DNA of 64,000 bases from Lachnospiraceae bacterium (GCA_017483735.1 JAFUVF010000056.1:1-64000); one strand, 5' to 3'; numbered from the stretch's first letter, positions 17,690 through 27,214 are shown. Translations and numbers: made by a program. The notes: generated by a model from the sequence alone, not told the origin.

Positions 17690-17735
17690 AGAAAAAGCAA
17701 AGAGCCACCAATGCTTGTTTCGCATCAGTAGCTCT
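17690..17735 (-). terminator. Terminator after rlmD-like gene
   Basis: On the minus strand 17735-17722 and 17714-17701 form a 14-pair stem (with G-U pairs) around the loop GAAACAA, followed by TTTGCTTTTT. It lies 30 bases after the methyltransferase stop and separates it from symE. Confidence 0.75.
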
Positions 17736-17765
17736 TACTGTCGGTTCCGTATTATATTATGATGG

Positions 17766-19259
17766 TTATTTCTTTTCCTGCTCTTTCTCTGCATCCTTGA
17801 TTCTGTAGTAATCTTCCATCTTCAGATTCAGATGTACATATGAGTCAGGTTTTCGGTTGCTCAAGAGGCATACAGTCTCACAATTTACCGTCTGCGGAAA
17901 CTGATCTACACAGACCGCACGCTTTATGCAGTAACCTCTTTCATATATCAAAGGAATGTCTCTTGCAAGTGATGAGGGCTTGCAGGAAATATAGATTATG
18001 TTTTCTGCGCCGTAATCAAGAATTTTCGGCAGCGCTTTAGGATGTATGCCGTCCCTCGGAGGGTCGAGCACTATGAGATCCGGCTTTTCCTCGATATTCT
18101 CAAGCACCTTAAGCACATCCCCTGCAATGAACTCAACATTATCAATGCCGTTAAGCCTTGCATTCTCCCTGGCTGCGGCCACAGCCTCCTCAATGAGTTC
18201 AACTCCGATTACCTTTTTGGCGGATTTTGCAAGTATCTGGGATATCGTGCCCGTGCCGGAGTACAAATCATAGATTACTGGGGCATTTTTAAGCGCACCC
18301 TCCGCAAATTCACGCACAGTGCCGTACAGAACCTCTGCGGAAAATGAGTTTGTCTGGAAGAAGGAAAATGTGGAAATCCTGAACTTGAGCCCCAAAAGCT
18401 CCTCGTGGAAATAATCCCTTCCATAGAGTATCCTTGTATCATCACTTTGTACAATGTCTGACAGCGAATTATTTATAATATGGAGGATTCCTGCGATAGT
18501 CCCGGTAAGCTCTCCGTTCTCTAAAAGCTTTATAAGTCCGTCCTTATACTCGTCAATGCATAAATTGGCATCCTCTGCCTTCCCGTCTATTCCGTTCTCG
18601 GATGTTGTTACGAGCCCTATCAACAGCTCGCCTGTTTTAAATGCCTTTCTGAGAAGCAGATGCCTCAAAATTCCCTCATGGCTCATTCTGCGAAAATACG
18701 GGATATTTTTATCTCTGTAAAATTCAACTGTATAATCGGCAATACGCCTGAAATCCCCGTCCATTATCATACATTCCGACACGGGGAGGATATCGTGAAA
18801 GCTTCCTCTCTTATGAAGCCCTAGTGTAAGCGGACCGTCCTTTACGGAATCTCCGAAGGTAAGCTCCATTTTGTTACGATATTGCAGTGGTCTTGGACTT
18901 CCCTTAATTCCCTCAAAGGAAAACTCCTCATTTCCCTCCGGGACAGCATTTTGAAGAAGTCTCCATATCTGTTCCTCCTTAAGCTTAAGCTGCTCCTCAT
19001 AGGGGAGGGACAGATAATTACAGCCCCCGCAGACACCAAAAAAGGAACATGACACCGCTTCCTCTAAAGGAGCCTTCTTTATCACTTCAAGAAGCCTGCC
19101 CTCTGCGTGTCCGTTCCTCTTTTTATTTATCATAAGCCTGATATATTGTCCGGGAATAACATTTTTTACGGTCACAATACCTTCATCCGTCTCAACTATC
19201 CCTCTGTTTGGGAAATCGACACGGCTGCATACTCCTGTGACAATATCGCCTTTTTTCAT
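17766..19259 (-). CDS. rlmD: 23S rRNA (uracil-C5)-methyltransferase, RlmD/RlmCD type
   Basis: The 497-residue protein starts with a TRAM RNA-binding domain (1-65), then iron-sulfur cysteines Cys71, Cys77, Cys80 (CSFFGVCGGC) and a fourth near 163. The catalytic domain follows: FFQTNSF, DLYSGTGTI for SAM binding, VLDPPRDGIHPKAL, and nucleophilic Cys in IYISCKPSSLARD. It methylates C5 of uridine in 23S rRNA. In Gram-positive bacteria one enzyme may modify both U747 and U1939, which the sequence alone cannot decide. It lies 14 bases after the small membrane-protein gene. The symbol is a best match. Confidence 0.92.
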   Translation of the reverse strand: MKKGDIVTGVCSRVDFPNRGIVETDEGIVTVKNVIPGQYIRLMINKKRNGHAEGRLLEVIKKAPLEEAVSCSFFGVCGGCNYLSLPYEEQLKLKEEQIWRLLQNAVPEGNEEFSFEGIKGSPRPLQYRNKMELTFGDSVKDGPLTLGLHKRGSFHDILPVSECMIMDGDFRRIADYTVEFYRDKNIPYFRRMSHEGILRHLLLRKAFKTGELLIGLVTTSENGIDGKAEDANLCIDEYKDGLIKLLENGELTGTIAGILHIINNSLSDIVQSDDTRILYGRDYFHEELLGLKFRISTFSFFQTNSFSAEVLYGTVREFAEGALKNAPVIYDLYSGTGTISQILAKSAKKVIGVELIEEAVAAARENARLNGIDNVEFIAGDVLKVLENIEEKPDLIVLDPPRDGIHPKALPKILDYGAENIIYISCKPSSLARDIPLIYERGYCIKRAVCVDQFPQTVNCETVCLLSNRKPDSYVHLNLKMEDYYRIKDAEKEQEKK

Positions 19260-19273
19260 TTAATCAGACTGTC

Positions 19274-19594
19274 CTATTTATCCGATGCTTCGTCTACGAA
19301 GAAATCATCCTCGTCCACATCATCAAAATCATCCTCAAAGTCATCATCAAAGCCATCGAGATAATCAGGACGAAGATATCTGTATACTGCGTAGGTTATG
19401 CCTGCGGCTACTGCAATAACGCCGATTATTGCAAGCACCCATACGAGGATTTTTGCCTTTTTCTCCTCCTCCACAGCCTCTTCAATCTCCTTCTTAAGAA
19501 GCTTCTCATCCACAAGCTTCTTTACTTTTGCGAGCTTTGCAACATCCACAAGCTCCTTCAGATCATCAATGCTAAGATTATCAAGCTTACCCAT
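19274..19594 (-). CDS. Small single-pass membrane protein with acidic tail
   Basis: The 106-residue protein has a helical, Lys/Glu-rich N-terminus (1-48), one membrane helix (ILVWVLAIIGVIAVAAGITY, about 49-68), and a C-terminal tail dominated by Asp, Glu and Phe (DGFDDDFEDDFDDVDED). I do not recognise a family. It is probably membrane-anchored, with orientation unknown. It precedes the rRNA methyltransferase by 14 bases, so they share a transcript. A ribosome binding site (GGAGG) precedes the ATG. Confidence 0.75.
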   Translation of the reverse strand: MGKLDNLSIDDLKELVDVAKLAKVKKLVDEKLLKKEIEEAVEEEKKAKILVWVLAIIGVIAVAAGITYAVYRYLRPDYLDGFDDDFEDDFDDVDEDDFFVDEASDK

Positions 19595-19662
19595 TTATAT
19601 ATCCTCCGATTGAATTATAATCATACTCTATCTAATAGAATATCATAAAGTGCTTTTTTTTA

Positions 19663-21954
19663 CTACAATTTTTTTAATTTGGCAAAACCCGCATACATTA
19701 CCTTCGTTCCCACATTGTCAAACTCCACCGTGACCTTGTAATCTCTGGGCTCCTTAGATATTGAAAGCACCACTCCATCGCCGAAGCGCATATGGGATAC
19801 CCTGTCTCCCTCATTATAATCGGGCTTTTTGCCGGCTGTACTCTGTACGGACTGATATTCGTGGAGTGCGGGTCTTTTCTGAGCTCCCATATTGTAATTG
19901 TTGGCTCTGGTGGCACCGCTTTTTATGCTGCTTCCGTAATTCTCCATTTTGAGCTCGGTCTTAAGTCCCAGACCGTTTCTCAAAAATTCCTCCATTTTCC
20001 TCTGGTCAGAGGTTTTTCTCAAATCCGGCGTCGTATTGTCCAAAAGCTCCGATGGGATTTCCCTGACAAAGCGGCTCACGGCGTTGTACTGGGTTTCTCC
20101 CCTTATCATACGAGCCTTTGCGCAGGTAAGGGTCAAATGCTCCATAGCCCTTGTGATTCCCACATATGCAAGCCGTCTCTCCTCCTCCAACGAATCCTTG
20201 TCGTCATCCACAATGGACATATAGCTTGGGAAAAGTCCGTCCTCCATACCGGAGAGATAAACATTGGGAAATTCCAGTCCCTTTGCGGAATGCAGGGTCA
20301 TTAAGAGCACTCTGTTGTCCCCGTCCTCCACATTGTCGATATCCGCAACAAGGGCAATCTCTTCAAGAAATTCCGAAAGTGAGGGGTTATCATGGCTTTC
20401 CTCATAGCCCACGGCCTTTGTTATGAGCTCGTCCACATTCTCGATTCTGTCATCTGCGCTGTCGATATCGTAATCCCTCAAATAATCCTCATATTTCGTG
20501 CGTTCGATTATTACCTTTATAAGCTTGCTTATGCCGTAGGTCGGAAGGGAGCTTCTGTATACATTTATCTCCTGCACAAAGCTTAGAATATTTTTTAGTG
20601 AACGGCTTATCCCGCCTACGCTTTCCGCCTGCTCCATAGCCTCAAAAAGTGTTATATCCTGTGCATTTGCGTAGGCTGCAAGCTTATCTATACTGGATGC
20701 GCCGATGCCCCTTTTGGGTACGTTTATAATTCGTCTCAGCGCCACCTCATCCCTGCCGTTGTCTATGGTCTTAAGATATGCAAGGATGTCCTTTATCTCC
20801 ATTCTGGAATAGAAGTTTGTGCCGCCGACGACATTGTAGGGCACGCCCCCTATTACCATCTGCTCCTCCAAAAGTCTCGCCTGGGCGTTGGTTCTGTATA
20901 ATACAGCAAAATCCGAGTAATTGCTTCCGTGCTTTATCCTGTCTGCGATATCGTCCGCAATATACTCTGCCTCCTCGTACGCATTGTCGAACTGCCTGAA
21001 GCCGATTCGCTCGCCCTCTCCCTTATCCGTCCAAAGGCTCTTGTCCTTCCTGCCCTGATTATTGTGTATTACGGAATTTGCCGCATCCAGTATGCATTGT
21101 GTCGAACGGTAATTCTGTTCGAGCTTAATTACTGTGGCATTGGGGTAAACCCTCTCGAAATCGAGGATATTTCTGATATTTGCGCCGCGGAATTTGTATA
21201 TGCTCTGGTCATCATCCCCGACAACGCACAGATTTTTGTACTTGTCCGCAAGCAGCCTTATGAGCTCGAATTGGGCGGTATTCGTATCCTGGTACTCGTC
21301 CACCATAATATAGCGGAAGCGCTCCTGATAGCTTGAAAGCACCTCCGGGAATTCCCTGAAAAGCTCCACCGTAAGCACGATTATATCGTCAAAATCAAGC
21401 GCATTGCTTCTTTTCAGGGTATCCTGATATTCCCTGTAGACATTTGCGTAAATCTGTCTGTGATAATCCCCTGCGGAGGTAAGCTGGTATTCCGGGGGGC
21501 TTATGAGCTCGTCCTTTGCGGAGGATATTGCCTTTAAAAGCTTTGCCTCCTTGTAAATCTTTGTGTCTATATTAAGGCGCTTACAGATATTTTTGACGAC
21601 GCTCTTCTGGTCGTCGGTATCGTAAATCGTGTAATTATTGTCATATCCAAGCTTATCTATATGACGGCGGAGAATCCTCATACAGGTGGTGTGAAAGGTT
21701 GTGACCCATATCTGCTCGGAGCCGAATTCTATCATCCTGTCGACTCTCTCTCGCATCTCCCCCGCAGCCTTGTTTGTAAAGGTAATCGCAAGAATATTCC
21801 ACGGATTTACCTCACATTCCTCTATAAGATATGCGATACGGTTTGTGAGGGTCTTTGTCTTGCCTGAGCCCGCTCCCGCAAGAATAAGAAGCGGTCCCTC
21901 AGTGCACATTACCGCCTCTCTCTGCATATCGTTAAGTGTCTCAAAAATATCCAT
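19663..21954 (-). CDS. pcrA: UvrD/PcrA-type ATP-dependent DNA helicase
   Basis: This 763-residue superfamily 1 helicase has the usual PcrA length and motifs: LNDMQREAV (Q motif), GAGSGKT at about 27-33, DEYQDTN, GDDDQSIYKFRGA, LEQNYRS, LMTLHSAKGLEF and VGITRA. The C-terminal RNA-polymerase-interacting region includes GDRVSHMRFGDGVV near residue 715. It acts in repair and removal of stalled complexes. It starts 6 bases after the TIM44/zinc-ribbon gene, the last member of an operon beginning with the HIT gene. Confidence 0.96.
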   Translation of the reverse strand: MDIFETLNDMQREAVMCTEGPLLILAGAGSGKTKTLTNRIAYLIEECEVNPWNILAITFTNKAAGEMRERVDRMIEFGSEQIWVTTFHTTCMRILRRHIDKLGYDNNYTIYDTDDQKSVVKNICKRLNIDTKIYKEAKLLKAISSAKDELISPPEYQLTSAGDYHRQIYANVYREYQDTLKRSNALDFDDIIVLTVELFREFPEVLSSYQERFRYIMVDEYQDTNTAQFELIRLLADKYKNLCVVGDDDQSIYKFRGANIRNILDFERVYPNATVIKLEQNYRSTQCILDAANSVIHNNQGRKDKSLWTDKGEGERIGFRQFDNAYEEAEYIADDIADRIKHGSNYSDFAVLYRTNAQARLLEEQMVIGGVPYNVVGGTNFYSRMEIKDILAYLKTIDNGRDEVALRRIINVPKRGIGASSIDKLAAYANAQDITLFEAMEQAESVGGISRSLKNILSFVQEINVYRSSLPTYGISKLIKVIIERTKYEDYLRDYDIDSADDRIENVDELITKAVGYEESHDNPSLSEFLEEIALVADIDNVEDGDNRVLLMTLHSAKGLEFPNVYLSGMEDGLFPSYMSIVDDDKDSLEEERRLAYVGITRAMEHLTLTCAKARMIRGETQYNAVSRFVREIPSELLDNTTPDLRKTSDQRKMEEFLRNGLGLKTELKMENYGSSIKSGATRANNYNMGAQKRPALHEYQSVQSTAGKKPDYNEGDRVSHMRFGDGVVLSISKEPRDYKVTVEFDNVGTKVMYAGFAKLKKL

Positions 21955-21960
21955 TATCCC

Positions 21961-22746
21961 CTATACTTCCTTTACATCCGAAAAATTCCACGTCTTTATG
22001 TTGAATGCCACAACGGGAGAATCGCAGTAGGGGCATATTTTTGCGCCCAGCGACGGCAAGGGACCTCCGCAATTAGGGCAGTTCAGCGCCGTGCCCGTGC
22101 CCTGATTCTTCTCCACAAAATCCCTGTCCTGCACATATATGTATTCCACGTTGAATCTGGTCTGCTTAATCGCAGTCCTGCTTCCCCTTATAAGCTCCCC
22201 GTCCTTTGTAATGTAATGTATGAACTGCAGGGCGCTTTCAAATACAACGATGCATCTGCCCTTTTCCTTATAGTACCTGCTGATTTCCGTTTTATGTACC
22301 TGAACGCCCTTGAAATACTGGCGGATATTATCCCTTTTAAGCCCCTCCGTAAGCTGTGTAAGCTTCTCTCTAAGCTCCGGAAGTCCTTCCGAAAGTATGG
22401 AGGGCTTAAGCTCATCTATCGCCTCCAAATAAGAAATCAGCACATTTTCTGCCCTGTGCTTTGCCTCGTCAAAATCAAACTCCGGAAAATCCTTCATAAT
22501 CTGGGGCAGATAAATCCCCGTGGCGCCGCCTACGGATTTCGGAGTATTGTCATACTCCATATTTGTGGACTGTATAGCACCTTTAAGCCCCTCGCCCACC
22601 ACCTTTAAATCTCTGGTGCCAAAGAGCTTGTCGGAATAGTCCTTCACGGTATTTTTGACCCGTAAATAGGCGTAGAACACTACGCCTATTATCACGAGTA
22701 TCAGGATTAAAATTGTTATGATTCCTGCAATGGTAAAATTAAGCAT
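21961..22746 (-). CDS. Membrane-anchored TIM44-like protein with C-terminal zinc ribbon
   Basis: The 261-residue protein has one N-terminal membrane helix (about 5-28), a central TIM44-like domain in which VQVHKTEISRYYKEKGRCIVV and FNVEYIYVQDRDF are recognisable, and a C-terminal zinc ribbon (CPNCGGPLPSLGAKICPYC). TIM44-like domains in bacteria bind membranes or proteins, but their role is poorly known. It starts 4 bases after the SPFH protein stop, and both end in zinc ribbons, suggesting a shared membrane-quality function. That is inference. Confidence 0.75.
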   Translation of the reverse strand: MLNFTIAGIITILILILVIIGVVFYAYLRVKNTVKDYSDKLFGTRDLKVVGEGLKGAIQSTNMEYDNTPKSVGGATGIYLPQIMKDFPEFDFDEAKHRAENVLISYLEAIDELKPSILSEGLPELREKLTQLTEGLKRDNIRQYFKGVQVHKTEISRYYKEKGRCIVVFESALQFIHYITKDGELIRGSRTAIKQTRFNVEYIYVQDRDFVEKNQGTGTALNCPNCGGPLPSLGAKICPYCDSPVVAFNIKTWNFSDVKEV

Positions 22747-22750
22747 TTAC

Positions 22751-24115
22751 TTACTGCACTCTGTCGTTGTCGTCAAAGGGGTCTCCGCAGTTCGGGCAGA
22801 ACTTGGGCGGATGAGCGGGGTCTTCGGGTTCAAAGCCGCATTTGTCGCACTTATAGATGGGCGCTCCGGCAGGCTTGGGCTTGCCGCAGTTTCCGCAGAA
22901 CTTACCCTGATTTACCGTGCCGCACTCACATGTCCAGCCTGCATCGGAGGGCTTGGGCTTGCCGCATTCGTTACAGAATTTTCCTCTGTTGTCACTATGT
23001 CCGCAGGAAGGACATGTCCAGCCGGGAGTGCCGTTGTTTACCGCAGTATTTCCGGCTATCCCTCCAACTACCGCACCTACTGCGGAATTGGGGTTCAAAT
23101 TAGCGCCGATGCCCGCTCCCTGCGGTACTGCGTTTGCATTCATATTTCCGCCGACCATATTCGCCATATTCATGCCTGCAAAGGCAAACATAGGGCCGGT
23201 AGCTTCGTTTGTGGCTGCTCCAACAAGGGCATCCGCCTGTGCCATATTCAAGTTTCCTGCGGCAACTCTTGCGTTGGAGTAGGTAGCCTTCTTCTGAAGC
23301 TCCTTTATCATCGCCTGATCTTCCTCGGAGAGGACGATGGGATTTAGGTCAATCTTTTTGAGCGTGATACCGTAGGTCTCTCCCCACTGGCTCTCAAGGG
23401 TCTGGTTTAATACATTCACAATCTCGTCGGAATGCCTCGGAAGCTCGGAGTATCTGATTCCCATTGCGGAGATATCCCCGATTGTTCCGTAGATTGCCTG
23501 CACAAGGTCGCTCTTAAGCTGCGACAATATTGCGTCCTTCTTGAAGGTATCAGGCACGTTGCCGCTGATATGCTTAAAGAGGTGCAAGGGATCCGTCACC
23601 TGGAAGGTGTACCTGCCGCTGACCTTGATGGAGGTATCTATATCGAGACCGATATTCGTATCGACAACCCTGAAGGGAATCGGGTTTGGTGCGCCGAAGA
23701 GATTATCTATTATGAGCTTTGTGTTGACATAGTAGATTCTCTGATCCTTTCCGGTATTTCCCGCAAAGCCCACCCTGTTCCACATAGTGAGGAAGGTCTG
23801 CTTGATGTTCTCGCTCAAGTTTCCGTAGAATATGGAGGGCTCCGTCGACTTGTCATATATGAAGGGACCCGCCGTAGCGCAGAGCTCTACAACCTCTCCG
23901 TTGTCGACTATGATCATACACTGTCCTTCGTTTACGACCAAGGCCGAGCCGTTGGATATAATATTGTCCCTGCCGTTGTTGTTGCCGTTTTCGTTGCGCT
24001 TGATTCCCTTTGCGATAAGCACGTCGTTAGAGAGCGAATCGCAATAGAAAAACTCCTTGTACTGATCTGAAATCTGTCCGGTAACAGCATTTACCGCCGC
24101 CTGTATTAAGCCCAT
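22751..24115 (-). CDS. SPFH-domain protein with C-terminal zinc ribbons (YdjI-like)
   Basis: The 454-residue protein has an SPFH/band-7 type domain in the first ~300 residues, an Ala/Asn/Gly-rich linker, and three zinc ribbons at the C-terminus: CPSCGHSDNRGKFCNEC, CECGTVNQGKFCGNC and CDKCGFEPEDPAHPPKFCPNC. This is the layout of the virion-core-like SPFH family to which Bacillus YdjI belongs, implicated in membrane stress or membrane organisation. It begins directly after the HIT gene and is followed by the TIM44/zinc-ribbon gene. Confidence 0.85.
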   Translation of the reverse strand: MGLIQAAVNAVTGQISDQYKEFFYCDSLSNDVLIAKGIKRNENGNNNGRDNIISNGSALVVNEGQCMIIVDNGEVVELCATAGPFIYDKSTEPSIFYGNLSENIKQTFLTMWNRVGFAGNTGKDQRIYYVNTKLIIDNLFGAPNPIPFRVVDTNIGLDIDTSIKVSGRYTFQVTDPLHLFKHISGNVPDTFKKDAILSQLKSDLVQAIYGTIGDISAMGIRYSELPRHSDEIVNVLNQTLESQWGETYGITLKKIDLNPIVLSEEDQAMIKELQKKATYSNARVAAGNLNMAQADALVGAATNEATGPMFAFAGMNMANMVGGNMNANAVPQGAGIGANLNPNSAVGAVVGGIAGNTAVNNGTPGWTCPSCGHSDNRGKFCNECGKPKPSDAGWTCECGTVNQGKFCGNCGKPKPAGAPIYKCDKCGFEPEDPAHPPKFCPNCGDPFDDNDRVQ

Positions 24116-24541
24116 TTATAATGCCTCCTTAATCTTTTTAATCATTTCCTCATACTCCGCATCGGTAAGGAAGGTCTTCTGGGGGTTCATCTGGAATATA
24201 CCGCCCCACTCGTCCCCGTCCTTGTACTTGGGGCAAAGGTGCATATGCAGATGACAGCCTGTGTCGCCGTAAGCTCCGTAATTTACCTTGTCGGGCTTAA
24301 ACGCCTTATGTATCGCCCTTGCGGCATGTACCACGTCATCCATAAAAAGGTGCATCTCTTCCTCGGAAATATCCACCATCTCGCTCACATGATCCTTGTA
24401 CGCCACAATGCAGCGTCCGGGCTTTGTCTGCTCCTTGAACAGTATGAGCTGTGAAACCTTCAAATCACAAATCTTGATACCAAACTTTGCGAGAGGCTCC
24501 CCTCCTACACAATATCCGCAATTAGGATCTTTTTCTGCCAT
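24116..24541 (-). CDS. HIT-family nucleotide hydrolase/transferase
   Basis: The 141-residue protein has the histidine triad HLHMHL near residue 92 and an N-terminal CGYCVGGE that is likely part of a zinc site. HIT proteins cleave nucleoside phosphoramidates or dinucleotide polyphosphates. The substrate here cannot be named. I chose the ATG at 24541 because GGAGG lies 8 bases upstream; the upstream extension runs into a hairpin. It is the first gene of the operon leading to pcrA. Confidence 0.9.
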   Translation of the reverse strand: MAEKDPNCGYCVGGEPLAKFGIKICDLKVSQLILFKEQTKPGRCIVAYKDHVSEMVDISEEEMHLFMDDVVHAARAIHKAFKPDKVNYGAYGDTGCHLHMHLCPKYKDGDEWGGIFQMNPQKTFLTDAEYEEMIKKIKEAL

Positions 24542-24571
24542 TGTTTTTTCCTCCGGTTTTTCGTTATACAA

Positions 24572-24600
24572 AGAGACACGTGAGTTACTCACGTGCCTCT
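24572..24600 (-). terminator. Hairpin between DUF1836 gene and HIT operon
   Basis: On the minus strand AGAGGCACGTGAG and CTCACGTGTCTCT form a 13-pair stem with a three-base loop, 31 bases after the DUF1836 stop. It is followed by TTTGTATAAC. The weak T-run means it might also act as a palindromic operator for the HIT operon. Confidence 0.6.
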
Positions 24601-24630
24601 ACCCACAACTATAATTTTAATATCGAAGCG

Positions 24631-25308
24631 CTATTTTGGCAAGGTATTTTTGACCTTTTTGGATTTTGTCTTTGTCTTGTCCTTTGCCATGTCCTTGGCG
24701 CTGTTTTCGGTATCTCCGGGCTTCATTCCGTCCAAAAACCGCTTTATTATCTGCTTCTTGATATAGACATCATATGAAAGCTCGCAGATAAAGGCAAAAT
24801 CCCTCAAAAACTCCGCATCCTCCGCATTACCGCTTCTGAATGCGTATCTCGCCGTCTCATACTTTTCCTTTACATCCGATTTTACCCTGTCGTGGACATT
24901 TTCCTCTACCTTCAATATCTCGGAATATATGCGTTCAAGGTCAAATCCTTCCCTTTTATTCTCGAAATATTTCGCATTAAGAGGGGTCAGGAGATTTTTA
25001 ATCTCATCCATTGTAAGGAAGCTCTTAAGATAATATATCAATGTAAGTATTATCAGATGCTCCTTGTTGTAACGCTTTTTCTCAGGCTCCGGAAGAAGGT
25101 CGTTCTTGACGTAATTATTTATCATCGTCTTTGTGATGACACGTTCACTCTCGCTTCCAAAGCCCTCTGCGGAAAGCCTCTCGTTCATAAGGGTGGTTAC
25201 CTGATCCATATAGAGGCTCATATCCGGAAGCTTCGTGGCATCAAGAATCTTAAGTTCATCCAGTTCGTTCAATATTTGGTTTATCAGTTCAATATGCATC
25301 TTGCTCAT
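24631..25308 (-). CDS. DUF1836 protein (MerR-like HTH)
   Basis: The 225-residue protein matches DUF1836: MSLYMDQVTTLMNERLS, then ITKTMINNYVKNDLLPEPEKKRY, a MerR-like winged-helix segment, and LTLIYYLKSFLTMDEIKNLL. The family is widespread in Clostridia and presumed to be transcriptional. The C-terminus is Lys-rich. The start has no Shine-Dalgarno sequence; a promoter lies so close that transcription would begin at or next to the ATG. It may be translated from a leaderless message. ATG codon 4 is an alternative start. Confidence 0.85.
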   Translation of the reverse strand: MSKMHIELINQILNELDELKILDATKLPDMSLYMDQVTTLMNERLSAEGFGSESERVITKTMINNYVKNDLLPEPEKKRYNKEHLIILTLIYYLKSFLTMDEIKNLLTPLNAKYFENKREGFDLERIYSEILKVEENVHDRVKSDVKEKYETARYAFRSGNAEDAEFLRDFAFICELSYDVYIKKQIIKRFLDGMKPGDTENSAKDMAKDKTKTKSKKVKNTLPK

Positions 25309-25315
25309 AGACTAC

Positions 25316-25344
25316 ATTATATAGTATTGTAAACTAGATTGCAA
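25316..25344 (-). promoter_or_regulatory. Promoter of DUF1836 gene
   Basis: TTGCAA and a perfect TATAAT are separated by exactly 17 bases. Only 7 bases lie between the -10 and the annotated ATG, implying a leaderless transcript. Confidence 0.7.
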
Positions 25345-25375
25345 GAAGAAAATAAGGGCGCACTATAAATCAGCA

Positions 25376-25419
25376 AAAATATACCCTGTAGCAAATAAAT
25401 TTGCACAGGGCATTTTTTT
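25376..25419. terminator. Terminator after tsf
   Basis: CCCTGT/ACAGGG plus GCAAA/TTTGC form an 11-pair stem with one bulged A (25384-25410). T-runs flank it on both strands. It ends the rpsB-tsf transcript, 32 bases after the tsf stop. Confidence 0.75.
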
Positions 25420-25441
25420 GTGTCTTTATTCCGCTTGTCCG

Positions 25442-26377
25442 TCACGCAAGCTGGGCGGCTACCTCTGCTGCGAAATCCTCGTTCTTCTTCTCGAGTCCTT
25501 CGCCGGTCTCAAAGCGTACAAACCTCTTGACCTTGATGTCCCCGCCGTTCTCCTTGCCTACAGAGGCAAGATAAGCCGCAACATTCTGCTTTCCGTCCTC
25601 AGCCTTCACATATACCTGCTCTAAAAGGCAAACCTCCTTGAGCTCCTTGTTGAGCCTTCCCTCGATAGCGCCGGAAATAACCTTCTCGGGCTTTCCTGCC
25701 ATCTTGGGGTCTGCCTCTATCTGCGCCTTTATAATCTCTCTCTCATGATTCTTGTAATCCTCGGAGATGTCAGCACTCTGCACATACTTGGGTGCAAGAG
25801 CCGCAATCTGCAATGCGATATTGTGAAGAGCCTCCTTTACCGCATCATTTACATTGGAAGCCTCAGCCTCTACGAGCACACCGATTCTTCCGCCGCCATG
25901 TACGTATGTAACGACACATCCGTTGGAAGCCTCAACCTTCTCGAAACGTCTGATGGAAAGCTTCTCTCCGATAACTGCAATCTTGTCAACGAGAGCCTCC
26001 TTTACGGTCTTTGAGGAATCCTCGATATACTTCTCTGCAAGGAAGCTGTCGATATCTGCGGCGCTTGTATTCAATGCCTGCTTTGCAACGCTTGCAACGA
26101 ACTCCTGAAATACCTCGTTCTTTGCGACGAAGTCGGTCTCGGAATTGACCTCAACGACAGCCGCCTTATTGTCGCCGTCGGAAGCCACGGCGCAGATTCC
26201 CTCTGCTGCGATTCTGGACTCCTTCTTTACTGCCTTTGCGGCGCCGCTCTTTCTCAGGAACTCTACTGCCGCCTCCATATCTCCGTTAGTCTCATTCAAT
26301 GCTTTCTTACAATCCATCATGCCGGCGCCGGTCTGCTCACGCAGTTCCTTTACCATAGCTGCACTTATCTCTGCCAT
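25442..26377 (-). CDS. tsf: Elongation factor Ts
   Basis: The 311-residue EF-Ts has the N-terminal UBA-like domain (LREQTGAGMMDCKKAL) and the nucleotide-exchange motif TDFVAKNE. It recycles EF-Tu from its GDP form. Length is slightly above the ~295 usual for Firmicutes. It follows rpsB by 36 bases, the conserved gene order, and is ended by a hairpin terminator. Confidence 0.97.
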   Translation of the reverse strand: MAEISAAMVKELREQTGAGMMDCKKALNETNGDMEAAVEFLRKSGAAKAVKKESRIAAEGICAVASDGDNKAAVVEVNSETDFVAKNEVFQEFVASVAKQALNTSAADIDSFLAEKYIEDSSKTVKEALVDKIAVIGEKLSIRRFEKVEASNGCVVTYVHGGGRIGVLVEAEASNVNDAVKEALHNIALQIAALAPKYVQSADISEDYKNHEREIIKAQIEADPKMAGKPEKVISGAIEGRLNKELKEVCLLEQVYVKAEDGKQNVAAYLASVGKENGGDIKVKRFVRFETGEGLEKKNEDFAAEVAAQLA

Positions 26378-26413
26378 TTTATTTCTCCTTTTCCAATCCT
26401 AAGCCTGTGTCAA

Positions 26414-27172
26414 TTATTGCTGCTCTGCTATCTCTTCGATGTCGGAGCCTTCGTTTTCAAGCATCTCTTCATCCGCTGCAAGCGCTTCCTCTCCCTGATT
26501 AGCCTCGATCACTGCGTCTGCCATCTTGGATACAATAAGCTTTACCGCACGTATAGCATCATCATTTCCGGGAATGATATAGTCAAGCTCCTCGGGGTCG
26601 CAATTGGTATCGCCGATTCCGATAAGAGTGATTCCGAGTGCTCTTGCCTCCTGCACGCAGATTCTCTCCTTCTTGGGGTCTACTACGAAGATTGCGTCGG
26701 GAATCCTTGTCATATTCTTGATACCGCCGAGGTTCTTCTCGAGCTTTTCAAGCTCCTTCTTAAGTCCTATGACCTCCTTCTTGGGAAGCACATCAAAGGT
26801 GCCGTCCTCTGCCATCTTCTCGATAGCGTGAAGTCTGTCTATACGGGAACGAATAGTCTTGAAGTTGGTAAGCATACCGCCTAGCCATCTCTCGTTGACA
26901 TAGAACATTCCGCAGCGCTCCGCCTCTGTCTTTACCGCATCCTGAGCCTGCTTCTTCGTGCCTACAAAAAGAATTGTACCGCCCTGTGCGGCAATCTCAG
27001 ATACTGCCCTGTATGCCTCATCTACCTTGACAACGGACTTCTGCAGGTCGATAATGTGGATTCCGTTTCTCTCGGTAAAGATGTAGGGAGCCATCTTGGG
27101 GTTCCAACGTCTTGTCTGGTGTCCGAAATGTACACCTGCTTCGAGTAACTGTTTCATAGAAATAACGCTCAT
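26414..27172 (-). CDS. rpsB: 30S ribosomal protein S2
   Basis: The 252-residue S2 has the usual start [20 protein letters not shown], then [11 protein letters not shown] and [18 protein letters not shown]. The C-terminus carries an acidic tail ([20 protein letters not shown]). It is required for assembly of the 30S subunit. A promoter at 27310-27338 gives a leader of about 130 bases that can fold into competing structures, so feedback control by S2 is plausible. tsf lies downstream. Confidence 0.97.
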   Translation of the reverse strand: MSVISMKQLLEAGVHFGHQTRRWNPKMAPYIFTERNGIHIIDLQKSVVKVDEAYRAVSEIAAQGGTILFVGTKKQAQDAVKTEAERCGMFYVNERWLGGMLTNFKTIRSRIDRLHAIEKMAEDGTFDVLPKKEVIGLKKELEKLEKNLGGIKNMTRIPDAIFVVDPKKERICVQEARALGITLIGIGDTNCDPEELDYIIPGNDDAIRAVKLIVSKMADAVIEANQGEEALAADEEMLENEGSDIEEIAEQQ

Positions 27173-27214
27173 TTGATTTTCCTCCGTTTCGGTTTAAGCT
27201 TCCGCACAAGCGCT

